Shown here piece after piece: positions 1 to 5,875 of a DNA stretch of 6,399 nt. This DNA comes from an uncultured Alphaproteobacteria bacterium. GTDB lineage: Bacteria; Pseudomonadota; Alphaproteobacteria; Reyranellales; Reyranellaceae. The notes beneath the pieces were generated by a model. That model did no database searches. It saw only the letters and a program-made list of their open reading frames with translations, and was not told where the DNA came from. Position 1 is the first letter of the stretch. Each line of letters opens with the position of its first letter. A program made the position numbers and the translations under genes. The stretch covers positions 1 through 6,399 of the forward strand of contig CAIYWM010001008.1 in the NCBI GenBank assembly GCA_903929895.1, in the 5' to 3' direction.

Positions 1-77
1 AGCTTCTTGTAGCGAAAGAAGGAACGCACCTTCACCGAATAGGGCGACAGCTCGGAGCCGTAGATCCGGTAGGTCAT
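1..77 (-). CDS. glutathione S-transferase family protein, N-terminal fragment (cut by window edge)
   Basis: Only the first 25 codons are present; the gene continues beyond the left edge. The translation begins MTYRIYGSELSPYSVKVRSF and continues FRYKK. This is the beta1-alpha1 start of a thioredoxin-like GST N-terminal domain: a short hydrophobic strand, then the S-P-Y-S turn at residues 11-14 where the catalytic or glutathione-contacting Ser/Cys/Tyr sits in bacterial GSTs, then a basic helix. The start ATG lies 7 bases after the corA stop, preceded by a weak TGAGAG ribosome site, so it is probably cotranslated with corA. It would be the second GST of this unit. It differs in sequence from the one at 1973-2659, so it is not a recent duplicate. 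Substrate cannot be predicted from this fragment, and the family call rests on a short but characteristic segment. Confidence 0.72.
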   Translation of the reverse strand, partial: MTYRIYGSELSPYSVKVRSFFRYKK

Positions 78-84
78 GGCACTC

Positions 85-1152
85 TCAGATCCAGCGTTTG
101 CGCTTCAGCCAGAGGAAGATCGAGCTCACGATAACGACCACCATCACCCAGAAGAAGGCATAGCCGTACTTCCATCCCAGCTCGGGCATGTTGCCGTGGT
201 CGCGGTCGAAGTTCATGCCATAGATGCCGGCCAGGAAGCTGAGCGGCATGAAGAAGACGGTGATGACCGCCATGGTCTTCATGACCTCCGACATCCGGTT
301 CGACGAGTCCATCAGGTACACTTCCACCAGGCCGTTGGCCATTTCGCGATAGCTCTCGACCAGGTCGAGCACCGCGACGGCATGGTCGAAACAGTCCCTC
401 AGGTAGGTCCGTGTCTCGGGCATGATGAAGGGCACATCGGGCCGCATCACCGCCAGCACCGTCTCGCGCTCGGCCCACTGGATACGATGGAACAAGGCAA
501 GCGACCGCCGCGCCTGGTGGATGTGTGCCAGCGTATCCTTGGTCGGATGGTCGAGCGCCTCCTCTTCCAGTTCCTCGAGATGGGTCGACAGGGCTTCGAT
601 CAGCGGGAACTTGCGGTCGATCACGAGATCGATCAGCGCATAGACGAGATAGTCGATGCCGAACATGCGCAGCCGCGAGCCCGCAGTCTGCAGGCGATCT
701 CGCACCGGCTTGAAGATGTCGGCCTTCAGGTCGTGGAAGGAGATGACGTAGTTGTCGCCGAAGAAGATGCTGACCTGTTGCCCCTTGAGCACGCAGTCTT
801 CATAGGCCGGGTCGTTCAGGACGATAAAGCCCTGGCCATCAAACAGGTCGAGCTTGCTGCGCTGGTTGGAGTGGAACACATCCTCGAGCGCCAGTGGATG
901 CAGGTTGAATGCCATGCCGAGGTTGCGCAGCATTTCCGAGCTGGGCCGCCCCCCGACGTCGATCCAGGTATGCCCGGGCGTACCGAGATGGAAGCGGCAC
1001 TGGTCCACTTCCACCTCGTGCAGGATTTCGAGCTCGTCTGCCGTGTACTCGACCAGGGTGAAATCGAGCGCTTCATCAGCAACCGGCGCGCGCCCGGCCA
1101 GCGTGCCGGGTGCCGTGCCGGGTTTGGTATGGCGGCGGAAAAGCCCTTCCAT
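85..1152 (-). CDS. corA: CorA-family divalent metal ion transporter
   Basis: A 355-residue protein with the full CorA plan. It has a large, charged cytoplasmic N-terminal domain (about 1-290) that includes the family-typical HPLALEDVFHSNQRSK block at 85-100. A long acidic helix with an ELEEE run (about 193-198) follows. The stalk helix leads into TM1 (about 294-312), ending in the selectivity signature YGMNF (GMN at 312-314). A short periplasmic loop follows (about 315-328), then TM2 (about 329-348), and the protein ends in the basic tail KRKRWI. In the family this forms a homopentameric inner-membrane channel for Mg2+, sometimes Co2+ or Ni2+, and the GMN loop is intact. Length is close to the 316-351 residues of well-known members. 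It starts 24 bases after the upstream small gene and ends 7 bases before the next GST start. Why a metal channel sits behind catabolic genes is unclear. The ion is not determined by sequence. Confidence 0.93.
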   Translation of the reverse strand: MEGLFRRHTKPGTAPGTLAGRAPVADEALDFTLVEYTADELEILHEVEVDQCRFHLGTPGHTWIDVGGRPSSEMLRNLGMAFNLHPLALEDVFHSNQRSKLDLFDGQGFIVLNDPAYEDCVLKGQQVSIFFGDNYVISFHDLKADIFKPVRDRLQTAGSRLRMFGIDYLVYALIDLVIDRKFPLIEALSTHLEELEEEALDHPTKDTLAHIHQARRSLALFHRIQWAERETVLAVMRPDVPFIMPETRTYLRDCFDHAVAVLDLVESYREMANGLVEVYLMDSSNRMSEVMKTMAVITVFFMPLSFLAGIYGMNFDRDHGNMPELGWKYGYAFFWVMVVVIVSSIFLWLKRKRWI

Positions 1153-1176
1153 GCGCTCACTCGCCCCTTGGGTCGC

Positions 1177-1461
1177 TCAGACTTCGTCCATCACCTGGAC
1201 ATCGGGGCGGCCGGCGAGATAGTCGCCGAGCTTGCGGCCGAGTTCCTTGAAATGCGGGGCGGCCCGATGGGCCTCCAGCGCCGCCTGGTTCTCGTAGCGT
1301 TCCAGCATGACATAGACGTTAACGTCGGCCGTCTTGTGCAGCGCATAGAGCTTGTTGCCGGGCTCGTCGGCATGAACCTTGGCCTGGAGCGCCTTCATGG
1401 TCGCCTCGAAGTCGCCGTTGGTGCCGGGCTTGATGGTCAGTTTCGCGATGACGCCGATCAT
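1177..1461 (-). CDS. antibiotic biosynthesis monooxygenase (ABM) domain protein, YgiN-like
   Basis: A 94-residue single-domain protein beginning MIGVIAKLTIKPG. It shows the ABM dimeric alpha-beta-barrel pattern: a first beta strand, a helix with alternating charge (about 15-30), the EPGNKLYALHK segment (33-43), a strand YVMLERYEN (50-58), and the helix ending AHRAAPHFKELG (64-75) with the conserved histidines. Relatives include small cofactor-free monooxygenases, YgiN-type quinol monooxygenases and many uncharacterised stress proteins, so substrate is unknown. The start at 1461 is chosen because an ideal AGGAGG site lies 7 bases upstream. An in-frame ATG at 1527 would add 22 residues inside the preceding maoC gene and does not look like this fold. 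It lies 20 bases after the MaoC stop and 24 bases before corA. Confidence 0.87.
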   Translation of the reverse strand: MIGVIAKLTIKPGTNGDFEATMKALQAKVHADEPGNKLYALHKTADVNVYVMLERYENQAALEAHRAAPHFKELGRKLGDYLAGRPDVQVMDEV

Positions 1462-1468
1462 GTTCTCT

Positions 1469-1474
1469 CCTCCT
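1469..1474 (-). promoter_or_regulatory. strong Shine-Dalgarno (AGGAGG) of the ABM gene
   Basis: On the minus strand the sequence reads AGGAGGAGAGAAC then ATG. This is a perfect Shine-Dalgarno core with a 7-base spacer, and it fixes the start of the small ABM gene at 1461. It lies in the 20-base gap after maoC, so this gene can be initiated independently of translation of its neighbour. Confidence 0.8.
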
Positions 1475-1481
1475 GCCGTCT

Positions 1482-1973
1482 CTATTGCGGCCGCTTCTTC
1501 ACAAGATACTTGTGCTCGCCATCGCACACCAGTTCGCCCTTCTGATTGTGGATCGTGAGCTTCAGGACGGCCACGCCGGTGGTACGTCCGGCCTTGAGTT
1601 CGGTGACCTCGAGCATCGGATACAGCGTGTCGCCGACATAGACCGGCTTCAGGAACCGCGAGGACTGCTCGAGGAAACCGACCAGCGACTCGCCCACGAA
1701 ATGCGGGAAGATGCCGCCGCCGGCCGCGCCCTGGATGGCGACCTGCAGCCCATGGGCCAGCATGTCCCGGTGCCCCAGCGCCTTGCAGTACTCGCGATCG
1801 TAGTGGATCGGATGATTGTCACCGCTGGCGAGCTGGAAGGCCGAGAACAGCGCCTCCGTCTGGGTGCGCGAGTTGATATAGAACTTCTGGCCGACGACGA
1901 GATCCTCGAACCAGTGGGCGGGACCGAAACGATGCTCGGCCGGGTCGAACGGCTTGGTGTCGGTCTCCGGCAT
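1482..1973 (-). CDS. MaoC-family (hot-dog fold) dehydratase/hydratase
   Basis: A 163-residue single hot-dog protein. After a short polar leader comes WFEDLVVGQKF (21-31), typical of the MaoC entry strand. The catalytic region follows: LASGDNHPIHYD at 48-59, with the Asp52/His57 dyad expected for R-specific enoyl-CoA hydratases. The central helix is MLAHGLQVAIQG (71-82), and later strands carry FLKPVYVGDTL (107-117). Family members add or remove water across the double bond of acyl-CoA thioesters in the cytoplasm. The protein lacks tandem hot-dog domains. The motif reads D-N-H-P-I-H rather than the textbook D-x-N-P-I/L-H, so catalysis is likely but specificity is open. The start at 1973 is chosen because ATG overlaps the GST stop by one base (TAATG), with GAAGG 8 bases upstream. 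Longer in-frame reading up to 2366 only crosses the GST gene. Confidence 0.9.
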   Translation of the reverse strand: MPETDTKPFDPAEHRFGPAHWFEDLVVGQKFYINSRTQTEALFSAFQLASGDNHPIHYDREYCKALGHRDMLAHGLQVAIQGAAGGGIFPHFVGESLVGFLEQSSRFLKPVYVGDTLYPMLEVTELKAGRTTGVAVLKLTIHNQKGELVCDGEHKYLVKKRPQ

Positions 1974-2659
1974 TACGCAGCCTTCGCCTTGCGGGCCATG
2001 CCGTCGAACAGGTCGAGCATACGCTCCCGCCAGGCATGGACCGGATCGCTCTCTTCCAGCAGTTCGAGTGGGCTGATCGTGCGCGGCCACATGAAGGTGC
2101 CCGCAAGGATATAATCCGGATAGGCCGCCTCGGCACCCGACAGGAACTTCTGCTCGCGCAGCGCCCGGCGTGCCGGCTCGAGAGAGGCACGGAAAGCCGC
2201 CAGCCCCTTCTCCCGGGCCTGCGTCTGGAAGGAGGCGAAGTCCTTCGTCCCCAGCCGCGCACCGCGCGACTCGGCGATGTATTCCTTGTCCTCCGGCCGC
2301 ACGCGATCGTAGAGGTCGCCGACGATCAGCGGAAAGATCCCGGCGTTGACCACCGTGTCCGTCCACCCGTTGATGAAGCGCGCGTAGGACCGGCCCATCT
2401 CGCTCTTCAGCAGCAGCCTCTCCGGGTACATGTCGTCGAGGTAGACGGCGATCGCCCAGCTGTCCTTGACCGGCTTCTCGCCGTCCTTGATCACCGGCAC
2501 GGTCTTGGAATCGGCGAAGGCGATCTTCTCCTTCTCCGTGAAGCCCATCGGCACGTTGGTGTAGTCGAGGCCCTTGTGCGCAAGCGCGAACTTGGCGCGC
2601 CAGCAGAACGGGCTGGGCCGTCGATCGCCTTCGAACGCCAGGTCGTAGAGCGTGATCAT
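1973..2659 (-). CDS. glutathione S-transferase, LigE/beta-etherase-like
   Basis: A 228-residue soluble protein with a thioredoxin-like N-terminal domain (about 1-82) and an all-helical C-terminal domain (about 90-225). Visible GST marks are the ITLYDL first strand, SPFCWRAKFALAHKGLDY (16-33) with candidate catalytic Ser16/Cys19, the cis-proline strand TVPVI (53-57) and the gamma-glutamyl-binding Asp66-Ser67 of KDSWAIAVYLDD. The SPxxWR turn, the GF segment near 39-40 and the DSWxIAxYLD motif recall the LigE/LigP class, which cleaves aryl ethers with glutathione. I recognise family style only and do not claim that activity. It starts 7 bases after the mmsB stop with TGAGGG upstream, and its stop overlaps the maoC start, so translation is probably coupled on both sides. 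Position behind the valine genes suggests handling of an electrophilic intermediate (inference). Confidence 0.87.
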   Translation of the reverse strand: MITLYDLAFEGDRRPSPFCWRAKFALAHKGLDYTNVPMGFTEKEKIAFADSKTVPVIKDGEKPVKDSWAIAVYLDDMYPERLLLKSEMGRSYARFINGWTDTVVNAGIFPLIVGDLYDRVRPEDKEYIAESRGARLGTKDFASFQTQAREKGLAAFRASLEPARRALREQKFLSGAEAAYPDYILAGTFMWPRTISPLELLEESDPVHAWRERMLDLFDGMARKAKAA

Positions 2660-2666
2660 GCGGCCC

Positions 2667-3548
2667 TCACTTGCCGTCCAGCATCTTGATGATGCCGGAG
2701 AAATCCTTGGCGCCGTTGCCGGAGTTCACGAACAGGCTGAAGAGCTGGGCGGCTTCGGCACCGAGCGGCGTGCTGGCGCCGGCCGCACTGGCTGCCTGCT
2801 GGGCCAGCATCAGGTCCTTCAGCATCATCGCCGCCGTGAAGCCCGGCTGGTAGTCACGGTTGGCCGGAGACGCCGGAACCGGACCGGGTGCGGGGCAGTA
2901 GTTCGTCAGCGCCCAGCACTGGCCTGAGGCGGTGGAGGCCACGTCGAACAGCTTCTGGGCATCGAGACCCAGGCGCTTGGCCAGCATGAAAGCCTCGCTG
3001 ACGGCGATCATCGAGACGCCCAGGATCATGTTGTTGCAGATCTTGGCGGCCTGGCCGCCGCCGCTCGTGCCGGCGAGAACGATATTCTTGCCCATCTTCT
3101 CAAGGATCGGCTTCGCCTTGGCGAAGGATGCCTCGCTGCCCCCGACCATGAAGGTCAGCGTGCCTGCGGTGGCGCCGCCCACGCCACCCGAGACCGGCGC
3201 GTCGACCATGTCCATGCCGGCCTTCTCGGCCAGCGCCGCCACGTGGCGCGCGCTTTCGACGTCGATGGTCGAGCAGTCGATCAGCAGCGTGCCGTTGGCG
3301 ACGTTCGGCAGGACGTCCTTCTCGTAGACCTCGCGAACATGCTTGCCGGCGGGCAGCATGGTGACGACGATCTCCGCCCCCTTCACCGCCTCGGCGGCGG
3401 AGGCGGCCTTGTGCGCGCCTTTCTCAACGGCGGCGCTCACGGCCGCGTCCGACAGGTCGAACGCCATGACGTGATGCTGGGCCTTTGCCAGGTTGGCGGC
3501 CATCGGGCCGCCCATGTTGCCGAGACCGATGAAGGCGATCTTCGCCAT
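2667..3548 (-). CDS. mmsB: 3-hydroxyisobutyrate dehydrogenase
   Basis: A 293-residue beta-hydroxyacid dehydrogenase of normal family length. It oxidises 3-hydroxyisobutyrate to methylmalonate semialdehyde with NAD+ in valine breakdown. The N-terminal Rossmann domain opens IAFIGLGNMGGPMAANL with GLGNMG at 8-13 and the acidic residue Asp31 that favours NAD over NADP. The substrate signature DAPVSGG is at 116-122. The catalytic block GQAAKICNN is at 165-173 with Lys169 and Asn173, and the C-terminal helical domain carries the LKD element at 243-245. All key residues are present. The relatives tartronate semialdehyde reductase and the broader 6-phosphogluconate dehydrogenase-like group share the fold, but placement right after 3-hydroxyisobutyryl-CoA hydrolase makes the valine role the best reading. 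The start is supported by GGAGG five bases upstream. It follows the hydrolase by 27 bases. Confidence 0.95.
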   Translation of the reverse strand: MAKIAFIGLGNMGGPMAANLAKAQHHVMAFDLSDAAVSAAVEKGAHKAASAAEAVKGAEIVVTMLPAGKHVREVYEKDVLPNVANGTLLIDCSTIDVESARHVAALAEKAGMDMVDAPVSGGVGGATAGTLTFMVGGSEASFAKAKPILEKMGKNIVLAGTSGGGQAAKICNNMILGVSMIAVSEAFMLAKRLGLDAQKLFDVASTASGQCWALTNYCPAPGPVPASPANRDYQPGFTAAMMLKDLMLAQQAASAAGASTPLGAEAAQLFSLFVNSGNGAKDFSGIIKMLDGK

Positions 3549-3553
3549 GGTTT

Positions 3554-3558
3554 CCTCC
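3554..3558 (-). promoter_or_regulatory. strong Shine-Dalgarno (GGAGG) of mmsB
   Basis: The minus strand reads GGAGGAAACC then ATG, a five-base spacer. With the site of the ABM gene it is one of the two clearest ribosome sites in the unit, and it sits in a 27-base gap. MmsB could therefore be made at a higher or independent rate relative to the tightly coupled genes around it. Confidence 0.8.
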
Positions 3559-3575
3559 GTTTGGTTGCTGCCGCC

Positions 3576-4643
3576 TCAATTGAAAAAGAGGTCGTTGGAC
3601 ACCGGCTTGAAGTGTTCCTCGACCAGGGCACGGGTGACGCCCTCGATCGTCGGGGGATTCCAATGCGGCTTCTGGTCCTTGTCGATCAGCAGCGCGCGCA
3701 CGCCCTCGAAGAAGTCGTGGCCCTTCTGCATGCAGCGCTGCGACATGCGGTACTCGATCGTCATCGTGTCCTCGAACGACCGGTTGGCGCACCGCCTGAG
3801 CTGCTCCAGCGTGATCGCCATCGAGAGCGGCGAGAGCTTCATCAGCGCCGCGAGCTGCTTCTGCGCGAACTCGCTGTTCGACTTCTTCAGATTGGCGACG
3901 ATCTCCTGCAGCGTCTCGGCCGAGAAGCAGCGATCGATCTCCGGCATGAGCGCCGGCAGCGTCTGCTCGCCGGCATCCGCCTGGAATCGGGCAATGACGG
4001 CATCGACCTTCTCGTCGGCCCGCGGGCCGGACAGGTCCGCCGCGCCAAGGGCCGCCTGCAACTCGTCGATCTTGGCGCTCGGCACGAAGGCATGGGCGAT
4101 TCCGGCCCAGACGGCATCCGCCGCCTTGAGGCGATAGCTGGTGAGCGCCAGGAAGGTGCCCAGCGCGCCCGGCAGGCGCGTCAGGAAATAGCCGCCGCCG
4201 ACATCGGGGAAGAGGCCGATCGTCGTTTCCGGCATGGCGAAGAGGTACTTCTCCGTCACCACCGAGTGCGAACCGTGCGCCGACAGGCCGACGCCGCCGC
4301 CCATGTTGATGCCGTCGATCAGCGAGATCCAGGGCTTGGCGTAGCGGTAGATGCGGCGGTTTACGATGTACTCGTCGCGAAAGAAGTCGCGGCGCAACGT
4401 GCCCGCGGGATTGTCGCGCATCTCGCGATAGAGGCCGGCCACGTCGCCGCCGGCGGAGAAGGCACGATCGCCGGCGCCGCGCAGGACTACCGCCTTGATG
4501 GAAGGATCCTTCTCCCACTCCGGCATCACGCGCTCCATCTCGAGGATGATGCCGTGCGACAGCGAGTTGAGGACCTTCGGGCGGTTGAGCGTCATGACGC
4601 CCAGACCGTCCTTCACATCGAACAGAATTTCAGCTTCGGACAT
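3576..4643 (-). CDS. 3-hydroxyisobutyryl-CoA hydrolase (crotonase superfamily)
   Basis: A 355-residue crotonase-fold protein, about 90 residues longer than simple enoyl-CoA hydratases and matching the HIBCH family. The first oxyanion loop is GAGDRAFSAGGDVAGL (56-71), the second GINMGGGVGLSAHG (111-124). The diagnostic stretch is FAMPETTIGLFPDVGGGYFL (135-154). Its Glu139 and Asp147 keep the eight-residue spacing of the catalytic Glu/Asp pair of human HIBCH. The C-terminal helices with DFFEGVRALLIDKDQKPHW (310-328) are also characteristic of this branch rather than of plain hydratases. It releases CoA from 3-hydroxyisobutyryl-CoA, giving 3-hydroxyisobutyrate, the substrate of the next gene mmsB. 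It starts only 3 bases after the acyl-CoA dehydrogenase stop, implying translational coupling. Many databases would label it generic enoyl-CoA hydratase/isomerase. Confidence 0.93.
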   Translation of the reverse strand: MSEAEILFDVKDGLGVMTLNRPKVLNSLSHGIILEMERVMPEWEKDPSIKAVVLRGAGDRAFSAGGDVAGLYREMRDNPAGTLRRDFFRDEYIVNRRIYRYAKPWISLIDGINMGGGVGLSAHGSHSVVTEKYLFAMPETTIGLFPDVGGGYFLTRLPGALGTFLALTSYRLKAADAVWAGIAHAFVPSAKIDELQAALGAADLSGPRADEKVDAVIARFQADAGEQTLPALMPEIDRCFSAETLQEIVANLKKSNSEFAQKQLAALMKLSPLSMAITLEQLRRCANRSFEDTMTIEYRMSQRCMQKGHDFFEGVRALLIDKDQKPHWNPPTIEGVTRALVEEHFKPVSNDLFFN

Positions 4644-4646
4644 TCT

Positions 4647-5786
4647 TCATCCCATCAACAAACGGCGCGAAATGATCACGCGCATGATCTCGTTGGTGCC
4701 TTCGAGGATCTGGTGCACGCGCAGGTCGCGGAGATAGCGCTCCAGCGGGAAATCCTTCAAGTAGCCGTATCCGCCATGCAATTGCAGCGCCTCGTTGACC
4801 ACGCGGAAGCCCATGTCGGTCGCGAAGCGCTTGCCCATGGCGGCGGCCTGCGTCGCCTCGGGCGACTTCGCGTCCAGCAGCGAGGCGGCCCGCCAGATCA
4901 TCAGCCGCGCCGCGTCGAGCTCCGTCGCCATGTCCGCGAGCTTGAACTGGGTCGCCTGGAAGTCGGCCAGCGGCTTGCCGAACTGCTTGCGTTCCAGCAC
5001 GTAGCGCGAGGCCGTCTCCAGGCAGGCGCGCGCGCCGCCCAGCGAGCAGGCGCCGATATTGATGCGACCGCCGTCGAGACCCATCATCGCGATCTTGAAA
5101 CCGTGCCCTTCAGGCCCCAGCCGGTTGGCCACCGGCACCCGGCAGTTCTCGAAGATCACCGATGCCGTCGGCTGGCTGTTCCAGCCCAGCTTGTTCTCCT
5201 GCTTGCCGAACGACAGGCCCGGCGTTCCCGCCTCGACCACCAGGGTCGAGACGCCGCTGGCGCCGGGGCCACCGGTGCGCAGCATCACGACATAGATGTC
5301 GCTGCGCCCGCCGCCCGAGATAAACGCCTTGCTGCCGTTCAGCACGTAATGATCGCCCTGGAGTTCGGCGCGTGTGACCAACGCAGCTGCGTCGGACCCG
5401 GCGCCCGGCTCGGTCAGGCAGTAGCTCGCGAAGTGCTCCATCGAGCAGAGCCTGGGCAGGAAGCGGCGGCGCTGCTCGTCGTCGCCGAAGGCGTCGATCA
5501 TCCAGGCGGCCATGTTGTGGATGGAGATGTAGGCCGCCGTGCTGGGACAGGCCGCCGCCAGCTCCTCCATGATGAGCGCCGCGTCGAACCGGCTGAGGCC
5601 GCTGCCGCCCACATCGTCGCGCACGTAGATGCCTCCGAAGCCGAGGGCCGCGGCCTCCCGCAGCACTTCCTCCGGAAAGATCTTCTCGGCGTCCCAGCGC
5701 GCGGCCTGCGGCAGCATGCGATCGGTCGCGAACTGCCGGGCCGTATCGCGGAAGGCCTGCTGGTCTTCTGAAAGCGTGAAATCCAT
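4647..5786 (-). CDS. acyl-CoA dehydrogenase, probable isobutyryl-CoA dehydrogenase
   Basis: A 379-residue flavoprotein of standard acyl-CoA dehydrogenase length. The N-terminal helical domain begins [20 protein letters not shown]. The flavin/substrate signature [14 protein letters not shown] lies at 123-136. The middle beta domain runs to about 230, and the C-terminal helical domain includes [12 protein letters not shown] (266-277) and the LHGGYGY segment (336-342). The catalytic base is Glu362 in [10 protein letters not shown], the C-terminal position used by short/branched-chain enzymes such as isobutyryl-CoA dehydrogenase. It would convert isobutyryl-CoA to methacrylyl-CoA, passing electrons to electron-transfer flavoprotein. 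Substrate is inferred from the two next genes, both specific to valine breakdown; 2-methylbutyryl-CoA is an alternative. The start at 5786 matches the family N-terminus but has no clear ribosome site. An in-frame ATG at 5840 would add 18 residues. Confidence 0.92.
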   Translation of the reverse strand: MDFTLSEDQQAFRDTARQFATDRMLPQAARWDAEKIFPEEVLREAAALGFGGIYVRDDVGGSGLSRFDAALIMEELAAACPSTAAYISIHNMAAWMIDAFGDDEQRRRFLPRLCSMEHFASYCLTEPGAGSDAAALVTRAELQGDHYVLNGSKAFISGGGRSDIYVVMLRTGGPGASGVSTLVVEAGTPGLSFGKQENKLGWNSQPTASVIFENCRVPVANRLGPEGHGFKIAMMGLDGGRINIGACSLGGARACLETASRYVLERKQFGKPLADFQATQFKLADMATELDAARLMIWRAASLLDAKSPEATQAAAMGKRFATDMGFRVVNEALQLHGGYGYLKDFPLERYLRDLRVHQILEGTNEIMRVIISRRLLMG

Positions 5787-5828
5787 CGGGAGGACCGTAT
5801 CAACTCTGGCGACGGCTTTCTGCAGGAA

Positions 5829-5834
5829 AAGGAG
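5829..5834 (+). promoter_or_regulatory. candidate Shine-Dalgarno AAGGAG for an upstream TTG start of hemB
   Basis: AAGGAG is followed after five bases by TTG at 5840-5842. That codon is in frame with the hemB ATG at 5876 with no stop in between, so it would add 12 residues. The match is better than the AAGG at 5866-5869 that serves the ATG. HemB N-termini vary in length in this group, so the sequence does not decide between the two starts. Confidence 0.4.
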
Positions 5835-5845
5835 CCGCATTGCGG
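5835..5845. repeat. short perfect inverted repeat CCGCA-T-TGCGG
   Basis: Five-base arms around a single central T form a perfect dyad. After a two-base mismatch on each side, two more bases pair again (GG at 5831-5832 with CC at 5848-5849), giving a 19-base interrupted dyad. Its position between divergent genes fits an operator, but arms this short also arise by chance in GC-rich DNA, and it does not match any operator I recognise. Confidence 0.3.
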
Positions 5846-5875
5846 GCCCCACCGGTTCGCGCGATAAGGCGGATC

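Larger units (their letters stand above)
1..5786 (-). other. predicted single transcription unit (valine catabolism, GST, MaoC, ABM, CorA, GST)
   Basis: Eight consecutive minus-strand genes are separated, in transcription order, by 3, 27, 7, -1, 20, 24 and 7 bases. None of the gaps holds a GC-rich hairpin followed by a T run. The junctions of the dehydrogenase with the hydrolase and of the GST with maoC are close enough for translational coupling. This spacing is the usual sign of an operon, but internal promoters cannot be excluded, and the unit continues beyond the left edge. Confidence 0.65.
5787..5875. promoter_or_regulatory. divergent intergenic region between the valine unit and hemB
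   Basis: This 89-base gap is the only place in the window where two genes diverge, so it should carry the promoter of hemB (plus strand) and of the catabolic unit (minus strand). By eye I cannot place convincing -35/-10 pairs in either direction. It contains an 11-base perfect dyad (5835-5845), the palindromes GGGCCC (5844-5849) and ACCGGT (5851-5856), and an AAGGAG ribosome-site-like sequence on the plus strand. Part of it may be coding if either gene uses its upstream alternative start. Confidence 0.55.

Noticed and set aside
76..1545. A 489-codon open frame on the plus strand opposite corA and the ABM gene
   Set aside because: Low-complexity antisense composition; the minus strand encodes a complete CorA with transmembrane helices and the GMN motif.
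1974..2366. N-terminal extension of the MaoC frame up to 2366
   Set aside because: The added residues are an out-of-frame reading of the GST gene. The ATG at 1973 has a good ribosome site and matches single hot-dog length.
3243..5771. An 842-codon open frame on the plus strand, antisense to mmsB, the hydrolase and the dehydrogenase
   Set aside because: Its translation is rich in Arg, His, Gln and Ala with no recognisable domain, while the minus strand carries three clear conserved enzymes with catalytic residues. Long antisense frames are expected from the codon bias of GC-rich genes.
5787..5852. Annotating the dehydrogenase from the first in-frame ATG at 5852 (22 extra residues)
   Set aside because: Acyl-CoA dehydrogenases of this group begin at the MDF-x-L-x-E-x-Q pattern. 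The extension has no family match, though I keep the shorter ATG at 5840 as an open question because the annotated start lacks a ribosome site.
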